DNA from: Streptomyces sp. NBC_00353
GTDB taxonomy: Bacteria; Actinomycetota; Actinomycetes; Streptomycetales; Streptomycetaceae
Assembly (NCBI RefSeq): GCF_036108815.1
Contig: NZ_CP107985.1
Span: forward strand, 3,038,001 to 3,102,000
DNA length: 64,000 nucleotides
Reading direction: 5' to 3'
Shown here: positions 15,903 through 25,205 of the stretch, piece after piece
How the letters are laid out: every line of letters begins with the position of its first letter
Numbering within the stretch: position 1 is the first letter of the stretch
The notes under the pieces: model-generated
Databases searched by the model: none
The model's input: only the letters and a program-made list of their open reading frames with translations
Told to the model about the DNA's origin: nothing
Made by a program: the position numbers and the translations under genes

Positions 15903-17004
15903 GGTCCGGGGTGAGTTCCGCCAGCCAGTCGAGGCGGAGCTGCTGCGCGGCGGGGATGGTCGCATCCTCGCCGCGCGGCCCCACATTGAGCAGCAGGTTG
16001 CCGCCCGCGGCCGCCGTCCCGGTCACCAGCGCGGTCAGCGCGGTGCGGCTGAGGAAGGCGTCGGGCGGCGAGTTGCGGTTGTAGCCGAAGCTGTGGTCGA
16101 TGCCCCGGGTGATCTCGTACGGGTCCGGCCCGATGTAGCGGGCGAATTCGGGTGTGCGGAAGTCGTAGTACGGGGGCTTGCGCGGCACGAAGCCCTCGCC
16201 CTGTGCGATCGTGCGGCGCTCCCACCGGTTGTACAGGGGCTTGGCGCCGGGCAGTCGCAACGCGCTCCACAGCGGTGCGCGGGGGAACAGCCGGTCGTTG
16301 ACGACGCCGTTCGGGACGGTGAAGCGGTAGTACTCGATGAGCCGCTGCACATCGGCGCGCGACCCCGGCCAGGCGATGTCGTTCCACAGGATGTCGGGCC
16401 GGTAGCGGCGGATCAGTTCGCGCATCTGGGCGGCGGCGTACGCGGGGTAGCTGCCGCGCGGCACGGCAGAGACCATGTCCGCACCGGTGCCGATGGGCCG
16501 GTCGTCGAAGGTCCAGTCGAGTCCGCCGGAGTAGTAGACCCCGAACCGCAGGCCCTCGGCCCGGGCCGCTTCGGCGAACTCGCCGACCACATCGCGAGTG
16601 GTGTGCCAGCCGGTCCGGTGCGGGTTGCGGACCTCGGACGGCCAGAGACAGAAGCCGTCGTGGTGCTTGGTGACGAGGACGGCGTAGCGGGCGCCCGCGG
16701 CGCGAAAGCTGCGGGCCCAGGCCGCCGGGTCCCAGCCCTCCAGGGCGTCGTTGAAGTCCTGGCCGAAGGCGGTGTACGGGCGGGTCCCGTAGGTCGCCCG
16801 GTGATGGGCGGAGACGGGGCTGCCGGGGAAGCGGAGCGCGTTCTCGTACCACTCGGCGTACGACGTCCAGCCGAGCGGCGTACGGCGGCCCGCGAGGGGC
16901 AATCGGTCCGCGGGAACGTACGGCGGGGCCCAGCCCGGTACGGACGCGGGTGTCCAGTGCACAAAGATCCCCAGCTGGGCCCGGGACCACCACGAAGCAA
17001 CCAT
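15874..17004 (-). CDS. Alpha-L-fucosidase (GH29)
   Basis: 376 residues from ATG 17004. The start MVASWWSRAQLGIFVHWTPA and the block YAVLVTKHHDGFCLWPS are characteristic of GH29. The catalytic nucleophile is D163 in YYSGGLDWTFDD; the acid/base residue of this family is poorly conserved and I cannot assign it. No signal peptide is evident, so it should act on imported fucosides in the cytoplasm. It is divergent from an MFS sugar transporter (109 bases apart) and one gene away from a GH1 beta-glucosidase, suggesting a small glycoside-use cluster. Confidence 0.9.
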   Translation of the reverse strand: MVASWWSRAQLGIFVHWTPASVPGWAPPYVPADRLPLAGRRTPLGWTSYAEWYENALRFPGSPVSAHHRATYGTRPYTAFGQDFNDALEGWDPAAWARSFRAAGARYAVLVTKHHDGFCLWPSEVRNPHRTGWHTTRDVVGEFAEAARAEGLRFGVYYSGGLDWTFDDRPIGTGADMVSAVPRGSYPAYAAAQMRELIRRYRPDILWNDIAWPGSRADVQRLIEYYRFTVPNGVVNDRLFPRAPLWSALRLPGAKPLYNRWERRTIAQGEGFVPRKPPYYDFRTPEFARYIGPDPYEITRGIDHSFGYNRNSPPDAFLSRTALTALVTGTAAAGGNLLLNVGPRGEDATIPAAQQLRLDWLAELTPDLTPDGCVPV

Positions 17005-17112
17005 GGCGCGAAGTATTGATCACTCAGGGGGGCGTTCGTAAGATCCGGGCACCTCCGGGGCACCTCCGACCGTGATGGCTACGCGCACGACCGAGCTGAT
17101 GGCGAGCGGCCG

Positions 17113-18339
17113 ATGACCGTGGACGACACCCGAACGGAACCGCAGTCCCGCGTCGGCGGCGGCTGGATCAGTGGTCTGGTGCTGGCCAACCTGGGCCTGT
17201 ACATGGCTTTCCTCACTCCGATCCAGGTGCTGCTCGCCGAGCAGATCGACGATCTGACGACGTCCGGCAAAGAGGTGGCGCTCGGCTGGGCGACCGGTGT
17301 CGGGGCGTTGGTCGCGGTGGTCGCCAACCCGGTCGCCGGTGCGCTGTCGGACCGGACCGGCGGGAGGTTCGGGCGCCGTCACCCGTGGATCGTGGGCGGG
17401 GCGCTGGTGGGTGCGGTCGGTCTGGTGGTCACGGCGGCGCAGACCACCGTGGTCGGGGTGGCCCTCGGCTGGTGTCTGGCGCAGCTGGGGCTGAACGCGA
17501 TGCTGGCGGGCACGAACGCGGTGGTGCCGGACCAGGTGCCGGTGCGGCAGCGGGCGGCGGTGTCCGGGTTCATCGGGATACCGCAGACACTTGGACTGGT
17601 CCTCGGCGTGCTGCTGGTGTCGGTGGTGGTGACCGGTATCGCCTCGGGGTATCTGATGCTGGCGGGTCTGGTGGTCCTGTGTGCGGTGCCGTTCGTGCTG
17701 CTGACACGCGATCCGGCGGTGCCCGGGATTCCGGGGCCGGCGGTGCGGCTGAGGGACTTCTGGGTGAGTCCGCGGCTGCATCCGGACTTCGGCTGGGCGT
17801 GGCTGACCCGGTTCCTCGTCCAGCTGGGCAATGCGATCGGCACGCTGTATCTGCTGTATTTCCTCAAGGACGCGGTGCATTACCCGGACCCGGACATGGG
17901 TGTGCTGTATCTGACGCTGCTCTACACCGGCGGTGTGGTGCTGACGGCGGTGGCGGGCGGCATCGTCTCGGACCGGCTGGGCAAGCGGAAGATGATGGTC
18001 AGCTTCTGTTCGATGGTGATGGCGGTGGGTTCGCTGCTGCTGACGTTCTGGCACACCTGGCCGGCGGCGATGGGCGCGGCGGTGCTGCTCGGGCTCGGCT
18101 ACGGGATCTATGTGGCGGTCGACCAGGCGCTGATCACCCAGGTCCTGCCGGCGGCCGAGGACCGGGCCAAGGACCTGGGGGTGATCAATGTCGCCAACTC
18201 GGCTCCCCAGGTGCTCGGTCCGGCGCTGGCCGCGCCGATCGTGGCGTACGCGGGTGGCTACGCGGGGCTGTACCTGGCGTCCACCGTGGTGACGGTGGTG
18301 GGCGGGGTGCTGGTGTGGCGGATCAGGTCAGTCCGCTGA
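17113..18339 (+). CDS. MFS transporter, probably for a sugar or glycoside
   Basis: 408 residues from ATG 17113 with around 12 hydrophobic segments. The loop after helix 2 has the MFS signature GALSDRTGGRFGRRHPWI, and a second copy, GGIVSDRLGKRKMM, marks the second half. The first loop resembles the SLC45/GPH-like sugar carriers. It stands between alpha-L-fucosidase (divergent) and a GH1 glucosidase (convergent, overlapping by 12 bases), which fits uptake of the glycosides those enzymes would cleave. Substrate is inferred from context only. Confidence 0.85.
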   Translation: MTVDDTRTEPQSRVGGGWISGLVLANLGLYMAFLTPIQVLLAEQIDDLTTSGKEVALGWATGVGALVAVVANPVAGALSDRTGGRFGRRHPWIVGGALVGAVGLVVTAAQTTVVGVALGWCLAQLGLNAMLAGTNAVVPDQVPVRQRAAVSGFIGIPQTLGLVLGVLLVSVVVTGIASGYLMLAGLVVLCAVPFVLLTRDPAVPGIPGPAVRLRDFWVSPRLHPDFGWAWLTRFLVQLGNAIGTLYLLYFLKDAVHYPDPDMGVLYLTLLYTGGVVLTAVAGGIVSDRLGKRKMMVSFCSMVMAVGSLLLTFWHTWPAAMGAAVLLGLGYGIYVAVDQALITQVLPAAEDRAKDLGVINVANSAPQVLGPALAAPIVAYAGGYAGLYLASTVVTVVGGVLVWRIRSVR

Positions 18340-19698
18340 CTCCGCGGGCCGTGCGGCCTTCTGGCTGCGGATGACGTCGCGGTACCAGGCGTACGACTCC
18401 TTGGGGGTCCGGCGCAGCGTCTCGTAGTCGATGTGGACGAGGCCGAAGCGCTTGCTGGCGCCCTCGATCCACTCGACGTTGTCGGTCAGCGACCAGGTGA
18501 AGTAGCCGCGGACGTCGACGCCTGCGTCGATCGCGGTGCGCAGCGCGCCCAGGTGGCCTTCGAGGAAGGCGATCCGGCGGGTGTCGGTGACGGCCTCGTC
18601 GACGGCGCAGCCGTTCTCGGTGATGTACAGGGGAGGGAGCCGGTCGCCGTAGCGGGCCTGCAGCTGGACGAGGGTTTCGCGCAGTCCGTCGGGGACGACG
18701 GGCCAGCCGAAGTCGGTCTTCTCGTATCCCTCGATCTCCCGGATACCGAAGGGGAGTTCGGCGGGCATCCCGAAGCCGGAGAACGTTTCGAGGGCGTCCG
18801 CCCTCGGGGCGCCGACGAGGGTGGGGTTGTAGTAGTTGACCCCGTACCAGTCGAGCGGGGTGGAGATGGTCCTGAGGTCGTCCTCGACCGGTCCGGGCAT
18901 CAGCGCGGCGAAGTTCTCGTCGGGGTAGCGGCCGGTGAGGATCGGGTCGGCGAACATCCAGTTGGTGAGGGTGTCGTACAGCTCGGCGCCGAACCGGTCC
19001 TCCTCCGACTCCCCCGCGGTCCAGACTGGGGTGTGCGAGACGGCGACGCCGATCTCGGTGGCGCCGGCCGCCCGCAGCGCGCGGACGCCCAGACCGTGGG
19101 CGAGGAGCTGGTGGTGGGCGGCGGGCAGCGCGTCGAAGAGGAGGGTGCGGCCCGGGGCGTGCTCGCCCAACGCGTAGCCGAGCATGGTCACTTCGGCGGG
19201 TTCGTTGATGGTGATCCACATGGGTACGCGGTCGGCGAGCCGCTCGGCGACGATGCCCGCGTACTCGGCGAAGCGGTAGGCGGTGTCCCGGTTCAGCCAG
19301 CCGCCCGCCTCGTCGAGCGGCAGCGGGGTGTCCCAGTGGTAGAGGGTGGGGGCCGGGGTGATGCCGTGGGCACAGAGTTCGTCGACGAGCCGGTCGTAGA
19401 AGTCGAGCCCTGCCGGGTTGACGGCTCCGCTGCCGCCCGGCACCACGCGCGGCCAGCTGACGGAGAACCGGAAGGCGTCGGCGCCGAGGCCGGCCAGCAG
19501 GGCGACGTCCTCGCGGTAACGCTCGTGGAAGCCGGTGCCGCGGCTGGTGTCGGTGCCGTCCTTGATCCGTCCCGGCTGGGCGGCGAAGGCGTCCCAGCCC
19601 GAGGGGCCCTTGCCGTCGGCGTCGGCCGCTCCTTCGGTCTGGAAAGCGGAGGCGGAGGCTCCCCAGAGGAATCCCGGCGGGAACGTCGGCACAGTCAT
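18328..19698 (-). CDS. GH1 beta-glucosidase
   Basis: 456 residues from ATG 19698 behind CTGGAGG. Family 1 landmarks are the start FPPGFLWGASASAFQTEGA, the acid/base E166 in ITINEPAEV, and the nucleophile E361 in YITENGC. The aglycone-side motif WSLTDNVEWIEGASKRFGL is also present. No export signal, so cytoplasmic hydrolysis of imported beta-glucosides is expected. It is divergent from treZ; the 157-base gap between them must hold both promoters. Length is normal for the family. Confidence 0.92.
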   Translation of the reverse strand: MTVPTFPPGFLWGASASAFQTEGAADADGKGPSGWDAFAAQPGRIKDGTDTSRGTGFHERYREDVALLAGLGADAFRFSVSWPRVVPGGSGAVNPAGLDFYDRLVDELCAHGITPAPTLYHWDTPLPLDEAGGWLNRDTAYRFAEYAGIVAERLADRVPMWITINEPAEVTMLGYALGEHAPGRTLLFDALPAAHHQLLAHGLGVRALRAAGATEIGVAVSHTPVWTAGESEEDRFGAELYDTLTNWMFADPILTGRYPDENFAALMPGPVEDDLRTISTPLDWYGVNYYNPTLVGAPRADALETFSGFGMPAELPFGIREIEGYEKTDFGWPVVPDGLRETLVQLQARYGDRLPPLYITENGCAVDEAVTDTRRIAFLEGHLGALRTAIDAGVDVRGYFTWSLTDNVEWIEGASKRFGLVHIDYETLRRTPKESYAWYRDVIRSQKAARPAESAD

Positions 19699-19855
19699 CT
19701 CGGCCTCCAGCAGCCGTACGTATGAGCAGAACCTGGCAGGGCAATGATCAGAACCAGACCTTAATCGCCAGTAATGGGCTCGATCCAGTGTCGTGGGCCG
19801 GTGATCGCGACTTCTGCCGACCATGGGGCCGAGGCGACGAGACGAGGAGCGATGC

Positions 19856-21616
19856 ATGCTGTTCGAGGTATGGGCACCTGAGGCGGACTCGGTCGGCCTG
19901 CGACTGGCGGGCGCGCTGCGGCCGATGACGCGTGACGGAGTACGAACGGGCTGGTGGACGGCCGATGCGGAGGCCGCGGACGGCGACCGGTACGGCTTCG
20001 TCCTCGACGACGGCCCCGTGCTGCCCGACCCGCGTTCACGCCGCCAGCCCGACGGCCCGGACGGCGAGAGCGCCGTCGTCGACCAGGGGGCGTACCCCTG
20101 GCGCGCCGCGTGGACGGGACGCGGGCTGCCGGGCGCCGTCCTGTACGAGCTGCACATCGGTACGTACACCGGGGAGGGCACCTTCGACGCCGCCGCGGCG
20201 CGCCTGCCGCACCTCGCCGAGCTGGGCATCACGCATGTGTCCCTGATGCCCGTCTGCCCGTTCCCCGGCACTCACGGGTGGGGGTACGAGGGGGTGTCGC
20301 TGTGGGCCGTGCACGAACCGTACGGCGGCCCGGAGGGACTGAAGCGCTTTGTCGACACGGCGCACGGGCTCGGTCTCGCGGTGGTACTCGACGTGGTCCA
20401 CAACCACCTGGGCCCGTCCGGCAACTACCTCCCGGCGTTCGGCCCGTACTTCACCGAGACCCATCACACGCCGTGGGGCGCCGCGGTCAACCTCGACGCC
20501 GCCGGCTCGGACGAGGTCCGCGCGTATCTGCTCGGCAGTGCGCTCGGCTGGCTGCGCGACTTCCGGCTCGACGGACTGCGGCTCGACGCCGTCCACGCAC
20601 TCGCCGACACCCGGGCCCTCACCTTCCTGGAGGAGCTGTCCACGGCGGTCGACGCACTCGCCGCGGAACTCGGCCGTCCACTGACCCTGATCGCCGAGTC
20701 CGACCTCTGCGACCCGCGCACCACGACGCCGCGCGCGGAGGGCGGGATCGGTCTGCACGCCCAGTGGAACGACGACTTCCACCACTCCCTGCACACGGCC
20801 CTGACCGGCGAGTCCCAGGGCTACTACGCCGACTTCGCCACCGCCCCGCTGGCCGCCCTCGCCAAGACCGTGACCAGCGCCTTCTTCCACAACGGCACGT
20901 ACTCCGGCTTTCGCGGCCGCACGCACGGCCGCCCCGTCGACACCGTCCGCACCCCGGCAACCCGCTTCGTCGGCTATGCGCAGACCCATGACCAGATCGG
21001 CAACCGGGCGCTCGGCGACCGGCTCTCCGTCACGCTCTCCCCCGGTCTGCTGGCCTGCGCGGCGGCGCTGGTACTGACCGGCCCGTTCACCCCGATGCTG
21101 TTCATGGGAGAGGAGTGGGGTGCCCGCACACCCTGGCAGTTCTTCACCGACCACACCGATCCGGCGCTCGCCGAGGCGGTACGCAACGGCAGGCGGCGGG
21201 AGTTCGCGGCGCACGGCTGGGCGGCGGACGACATCCCGGACCCGCAGGACCCCGCCACCCGCAACCGCTCCTGCCTGGACTGGACCGAACCGGAACGCGA
21301 ACCGCATGCCCGCCTCCACGCCTGGTACCGCGAACTGATCGCGCTCCGCCGCACCATGCCCGATCTGTCGGATCCGGATCTGGCCGCGGTGAAGACCGCC
21401 CACGACGAACAGGGGCGCTGGCTGGCGTACCGCAGGGGCGACCTGCGGATCGCGGTCAACCTCGACGAGAAGCCGGCCACGATCCCGCTCGGCGGCGGAC
21501 GGAACCGGACCGGCATGGGCAGGGTGCTGGCCGCCTGGGAACCGGTGGCGGCGCCGGACGCGGACGGGCTGCTGCATCTGCCGCCGGAGTCGAGCGTGGT
21601 ACTCGCCGACGACTGA
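19856..21616 (+). CDS. treZ: Malto-oligosyltrehalose trehalohydrolase TreZ
   Basis: 586 residues. ATG 19856 follows GAGGAGCG and gives the usual short start MLFEVWAPEADSVGLRLAG of the N-terminal carbohydrate-binding domain. A GH13 enzyme that releases trehalose from maltooligosyl trehalose made by TreY. Catalytic residues are D244 (DGLRLDAVHAL) and E281 (LIAESDLCD); AQTHDQIGNR and LFMGEEWGARTPWQFFTDH are typical TreZ blocks. It belongs functionally with glgX and treY at 4.4-9.1 kb but is separated from them by about ten genes, unlike the compact treXYZ operons of many bacteria. Confidence 0.95.
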   Translation: MLFEVWAPEADSVGLRLAGALRPMTRDGVRTGWWTADAEAADGDRYGFVLDDGPVLPDPRSRRQPDGPDGESAVVDQGAYPWRAAWTGRGLPGAVLYELHIGTYTGEGTFDAAAARLPHLAELGITHVSLMPVCPFPGTHGWGYEGVSLWAVHEPYGGPEGLKRFVDTAHGLGLAVVLDVVHNHLGPSGNYLPAFGPYFTETHHTPWGAAVNLDAAGSDEVRAYLLGSALGWLRDFRLDGLRLDAVHALADTRALTFLEELSTAVDALAAELGRPLTLIAESDLCDPRTTTPRAEGGIGLHAQWNDDFHHSLHTALTGESQGYYADFATAPLAALAKTVTSAFFHNGTYSGFRGRTHGRPVDTVRTPATRFVGYAQTHDQIGNRALGDRLSVTLSPGLLACAAALVLTGPFTPMLFMGEEWGARTPWQFFTDHTDPALAEAVRNGRRREFAAHGWAADDIPDPQDPATRNRSCLDWTEPEREPHARLHAWYRELIALRRTMPDLSDPDLAAVKTAHDEQGRWLAYRRGDLRIAVNLDEKPATIPLGGGRNRTGMGRVLAAWEPVAAPDADGLLHLPPESSVVLADD

Positions 21617-21653
21617 CGCGGCGCGCACCACGGGACACGGAACGAGACACGTG

Positions 21654-21669
21654 AGCCGTCTAGACCTCT
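21654..21669 (+). promoter_or_regulatory. Possible DasR-like site
   Basis: The palindromic core GTCTAGAC at 21658-21665 has outer bases partly matching the DasR consensus AGTGGTCTAGACCACT (about 13 of 16). It overlaps the probable promoter of the aldo-keto reductase gene. DasR controls N-acetylglucosamine use; the target gene gives no independent support, so this is a weak call. Confidence 0.3.
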
Positions 21670-21707
21670 TGCCTTCGTGTGCGCTTCACCTCGTACGGTC
21701 GGCGCCA
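21670..21707 (+). promoter_or_regulatory. Possible promoter for a leaderless aldo-keto reductase mRNA
   Basis: TTGCCT at 21670-21675 and TACGGT at about 21695-21700, 19 bases apart, with the ATG only seven bases beyond the second box. No ribosome site precedes the ATG, as expected for a leaderless transcript. Confidence 0.35.
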
Positions 21708-22717
21708 TGAAGCAGCGATTTCTCGGCAGGACCGGACTCCAGGTCAGCGAACTGTGCCTGGGCACCATGACGTTCACCAGGGCGGGCGACGAAGCGGCCG
21801 CCCACCGCGTTCTCGACACGTTCACCGAGGCGGGCGGCACCTTCATCGACACCGCGGACATGTACGACCGCGGCGGCTCGGAGGAGGTGCTCGGCCGCTG
21901 GCTGAAGGGCCGCAACCGCGACGATCTCGTCATCGCGACCAAGGTGTGGGGTCGGATGGGCGACGGCGCGAACGACGGGGGGCTGAGCCGCAAGCACATC
22001 CTCTCCGCCGTCGAGGCAAGTCTGCGCCGCCTGAACACGGAGTACATCGACCTGTACCAGACCCATCTGTGGGACGCGACGACGCCGATCGAGGAGACCC
22101 TCGCCACGCTCGACACGCTGGTGAAGTCCGGCAAGGTCCGCTATCTCGGCGCGAGTAATCTCGCCCCCTCCCAGCTCCAGAAGTCCCTGGACCTCGCGAG
22201 CCGGCGCGACTGGACGCCGTACGTGTGCCTCCAGCCGCTCTACAACCTGCTGCACCGCGAGGTGGAGTGGGAGCTGGCCCCGCTGAGCGTCCAGGAGGGC
22301 GTCGGAATCATCCCGTGGTCCCCGCTGGACGGCGGCTGGCTGTCCGGCAAGTACCGGCGCGGCATGACCGAGGCGCCCGCCGGCTCCCGCGCCGCCGTCC
22401 GGCAGGAGAACGGGAGCGACGACTGGCGGCTCCGGGACAACGAGGAGACCTGGGGAGTCGTGGACGCCGTCGTCGCCGTCGCCGAGGAGGCCGGCCGCAC
22501 ACCCGCCCAGGTCGCGCTGCGCTGGCTCCTCGGACGGCCGGGAGTCACCGCCCCCATCATCGGGGCCCGTACGGTCGGGCAGCTGACCGACAATCTCGGC
22601 GCCGTGGGCTGGAAACTGACGGCCGAGCAGGCGGCGCGGCTCGACGGAGCGAGCGCGCGCCCGCTGCCGTATCCGTACGCGACCCTGGAGCGTCTCAGCA
22701 ACCGCGGCGGCTCGTGA
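21707..22717 (+). CDS. Aldo/keto reductase
   Basis: 336 residues from ATG 21707, the point where family similarity begins (MKQRFLGRTGLQVSELCLGT). An NADPH-dependent oxidoreductase of the TIM-barrel family; the Asp-Tyr-Lys-His tetrad is seen in DTADMYDRG, IATKVWG and LYQTHLWD. The C-terminal cofactor motif PIIGARTVGQL is intact. There is no Shine-Dalgarno sequence, which suggests a leaderless message. It ends one base before the convergent M24 peptidase gene. Substrate is unknown. Confidence 0.9.
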   Translation: MKQRFLGRTGLQVSELCLGTMTFTRAGDEAAAHRVLDTFTEAGGTFIDTADMYDRGGSEEVLGRWLKGRNRDDLVIATKVWGRMGDGANDGGLSRKHILSAVEASLRRLNTEYIDLYQTHLWDATTPIEETLATLDTLVKSGKVRYLGASNLAPSQLQKSLDLASRRDWTPYVCLQPLYNLLHREVEWELAPLSVQEGVGIIPWSPLDGGWLSGKYRRGMTEAPAGSRAAVRQENGSDDWRLRDNEETWGVVDAVVAVAEEAGRTPAQVALRWLLGRPGVTAPIIGARTVGQLTDNLGAVGWKLTAEQAARLDGASARPLPYPYATLERLSNRGGS

Positions 22718-22718
22718 A

Positions 22719-23846
22719 CTACTCGACGACTGCCATGTCGCGCGCGGTCGTGTTCAGCCGCCGCCCGCCGTCGTCGGTGACGGTCACGATGTCCTCGATG
22801 CGCACGCCGAACCGGCCCGGCAGATAGATCCCGGGCTCCACGGAGAAGCACATCCCGGGCACCAGCAGCTGCTCCTCGCCCTCGATCATGTACGGGGGTT
22901 CATGGGTGGTGACGCCGATGCCGTGGCCGGTGCGGTGGATGAAGCGCTCGCCGTAACCGAACTCGGTGATGACGGCGCGGGCCGCCCGGTCGATCTCCTG
23001 GCAGGCGATGCCGGGCCGGACGGCGCGGCAGCCGGCCTCCTGCGCCTCCCGCACGATGTCGTGCACCCGCTGCTCCTCGGCGGTGGGTTCGCCGACATGG
23101 ACCGTGCGGGAGGTGTCGGAGCCGTAGCCGTGCTTGAGGCCGCCGAAGTCGAGTACCACCATGTCGCCGCGCTCGATGGTGCGGTCGCCCGCCTCGTGGT
23201 GCGGGTTGGCGCCGTTCGGGCCGGAGCCGACGACGGTGAAGTCGACCTGCGAGTGTCCGAACTGCTTGAGCAGTGCGGCGAGATCGGCGGCGACGTCGGT
23301 CTCCTTGCGGCCGGAGAAGCGGACCTTCAGGATCTCCTCGTACGTGGCGTCGGCGGCGGCCCCCGCCGCGGCGAGCCGTTCCAGCTCGGCCGCGTCCTTG
23401 ACCGCCCGCAGCATCGGCAGGGCCTCGGTGAGGGAGACGTACGAGGTGCCGGGGAGGAACTGCTGCAGCCCGAGCAGATGCATCGCCCAGGCGTTGTCGC
23501 TGATCCCGAACCGGCCGTCCGCGTCGAGCAGCGGGGCGGCCACGGCGTACGGGTCCTTGCCGTCGGTCCAGTCGCGCAGGGTCAGGGCCGGGGAGCCGAC
23601 CGCCCGCTCGGCGTCCGGCGCCTCCAGGGTGGGGACGACGAGCACCGGGTCCTCGCCCGCCCTGAGGACGAGGAGGGTGAGGCGTTCGGTGTTCACGGGC
23701 CGGTAGCCGGTGAGGTGGACGAGGTCCGGGCCCGGTGCGACGAGGACGCCTGCGAGCCCGGCTTCGGCGGCGGACTCGGCGGCCCGCGCCATCCTCGCCC
23801 GGTAGTCCTCGGCGGTGAACGGCACGGGCTGGTTCGGGCTGGACAT
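22719..23846 (-). CDS. M24 family metallopeptidase (Xaa-Pro aminopeptidase-like)
   Basis: 375 residues from ATG 23846, directly behind AGGAGG. It is a pita-bread-fold peptidase that removes N-terminal residues next to proline. The five metal ligands are visible in order: VVLDFGG, SDTSRT, HRTGHGIG, FSVEPGIY and VRIEDIV. The N-terminal creatinase-like domain includes LVHLTGYRPVNTERL. It is cytoplasmic, with no signal peptide. The kinase gene 71 bases upstream runs the same way and may be co-transcribed. Confidence 0.9.
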   Translation of the reverse strand: MSSPNQPVPFTAEDYRARMARAAESAAEAGLAGVLVAPGPDLVHLTGYRPVNTERLTLLVLRAGEDPVLVVPTLEAPDAERAVGSPALTLRDWTDGKDPYAVAAPLLDADGRFGISDNAWAMHLLGLQQFLPGTSYVSLTEALPMLRAVKDAAELERLAAAGAAADATYEEILKVRFSGRKETDVAADLAALLKQFGHSQVDFTVVGSGPNGANPHHEAGDRTIERGDMVVLDFGGLKHGYGSDTSRTVHVGEPTAEEQRVHDIVREAQEAGCRAVRPGIACQEIDRAARAVITEFGYGERFIHRTGHGIGVTTHEPPYMIEGEEQLLVPGMCFSVEPGIYLPGRFGVRIEDIVTVTDDGGRRLNTTARDMAVVE

Positions 23847-23917
23847 GCGGAACCTCCTGGCGAAGCGATACGGCACACAGCATCCTGCCCGGCGGCGGGG
23901 ACAGGCGCGAGTGCGGG

Positions 23918-24562
23918 TCAGACGGCGGGTCGCAGACGCACGACGAGGTCGGCGCGGTCCCGGCCACGGTCGACGAGCCGGGCATTGGTCTCGTCCGACT
24001 CGGCGACCCAGCGCTCGGCGTACGGCCGGGGCTTGCCGAACCGCACATGGCGGTCGACGAGTCGGCGAACCCTGACGTCCGGGTCGAGATCCAGGAACCA
24101 GACCTCGTCGAGCAGTCGGCGCACCGGCGCCCACGGCCCGTCGTCATGGAGGAGGTAGTTGCCCTCGGTGACGACGAGCGGGATGTCCGGGGATACGGGA
24201 ACGGCCCCGGCGATCGGCTCCTCCAGGGCTCGGTCGAAGACGGGGGCGTAGACCGGCCCCTGATCCCCGGGCGTGCGCAGGCGTCGGAGCAGGGCGGCGT
24301 ATCCGGCGGCGTCGAAGGTGTCGGGGGCGCCCTTGCGGCCGGCGCGGCCGAGGCGGTCCAGTTCGGCCTGCGCGAGATGGAAGCCGTCCATCGGGACGAG
24401 GACGGCGAGCCCGCCGAGCCCGTCGACCAGCCGTGCGGCAAGCGTGGACTTCCCGGCGCCGGGCGGCCCCGCGATGCCGAGGATGCGGCGGCGGCCGGGG
24501 ACGGCGAGCCGGCGGGCGCGGGCCGACAGTTCAACGACGTCACTCGTCTGCATGCGGCGCAT
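23918..24562 (-). CDS. Uridine kinase-like P-loop kinase (nucleoside/nucleotide kinase family)
   Basis: 214 residues from ATG 24562; ATG 24553 is an alternative. A Walker A motif GIAGPPGAGKSTLAARL lies near residue 28, followed by VLVPMDGFHLAQAELDRLG, the substrate-side motif of the uridine kinase, phosphoribulokinase and pantothenate kinase group. VTEGNYLL and the arginine-rich lid RRLVDRHVRFGKPR match the FrcK-like branch, some of which act on sugars. The physiological substrate is unknown. Confidence 0.85.
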   Translation of the reverse strand: MRRMQTSDVVELSARARRLAVPGRRRILGIAGPPGAGKSTLAARLVDGLGGLAVLVPMDGFHLAQAELDRLGRAGRKGAPDTFDAAGYAALLRRLRTPGDQGPVYAPVFDRALEEPIAGAVPVSPDIPLVVTEGNYLLHDDGPWAPVRRLLDEVWFLDLDPDVRVRRLVDRHVRFGKPRPYAERWVAESDETNARLVDRGRDRADLVVRLRPAV

Positions 24563-24631
24563 TGTTCCGGCACGAGCGGCACCCTCGGTAGTGTTACGTA
24601 TAACCGACCCCCGTACCCTCGAGGAACCGCC

Positions 24632-25021
24632 ATGTCACACATCGCCCTGGTCACCCTGGTCGTCCGCGACTACGACGAGGCCATCTCCTTCTACACGGAC
24701 GCCCTCGGCTTCGAACTCCTGGAGGACACCGACCGCGGGGACGGCTCCCGCTGGGTCGTCGTCCGGCCGCGCGGCGCGGCGGAGGGGACGGGACTGCTGC
24801 TGGCCCGCGCGAAGGACGACGGCCAGCAGAGCCGCGTCGGCGCGCAGACCGGCGGCCGGGTCGGCTTCTTCCTGCACACCGAGGACTTCGCGGCCGACCA
24901 TGCGCGGATGCAGGCAGCCGGAGTGCGCTTCCTGGAGGAGCCGCGCCACGAACCGTACGGCTCGGTCGCGGTCTTCGAGGACCTGTACGGCAACCGCTGG
25001 GACCTGCTGCAGCCCGCGTGA
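24632..25021 (+). CDS. VOC (glyoxalase/bleomycin-resistance) fold protein
   Basis: 129 residues from ATG 24632 with GAGGA upstream. The single vicinal-oxygen-chelate module reads VTLVVRDYDEAISFYTDALGF at the start and VAVFEDLYGNRWDLLQP at the end, including the conserved metal-side Glu and the Gly-Asn-x-Trp-x-Leu ending. Such proteins are metal-dependent isomerases, dioxygenases or antibiotic-binding proteins; context gives no hint which. It is divergent from the kinase gene, 69 bases apart. Confidence 0.85.
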   Translation: MSHIALVTLVVRDYDEAISFYTDALGFELLEDTDRGDGSRWVVVRPRGAAEGTGLLLARAKDDGQQSRVGAQTGGRVGFFLHTEDFAADHARMQAAGVRFLEEPRHEPYGSVAVFEDLYGNRWDLLQPA

Positions 25022-25205
25022 GCCGGCCTGGAGGACGATCTCGCTCGTGCCGGTGCGGCGACAGAAGGACGGGCGACCGCCACCCCGGGAGGTGTTGCTG
25101 CCGCCGCGGACTCCGGCGACATGGGATCGAGCCCTTGCGAGGACCGGCCCCTCGGAATGCAGGCGCCTTCGACCGCCACGAAGGGATCAACCCGCTTGCA
25201 GGTAC

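Noticed and set aside
17047..17067. Direct repeat GGGCACCTCC twice before the MFS gene
   Set aside because: Too short and GC-rich to separate from chance without genome-wide counts.
25022..25205. Possible small gene between the VOC gene and the HxlR gene
   Set aside because: Frames on both strands lack start signals and family resemblance; probably an ordinary convergent gap.
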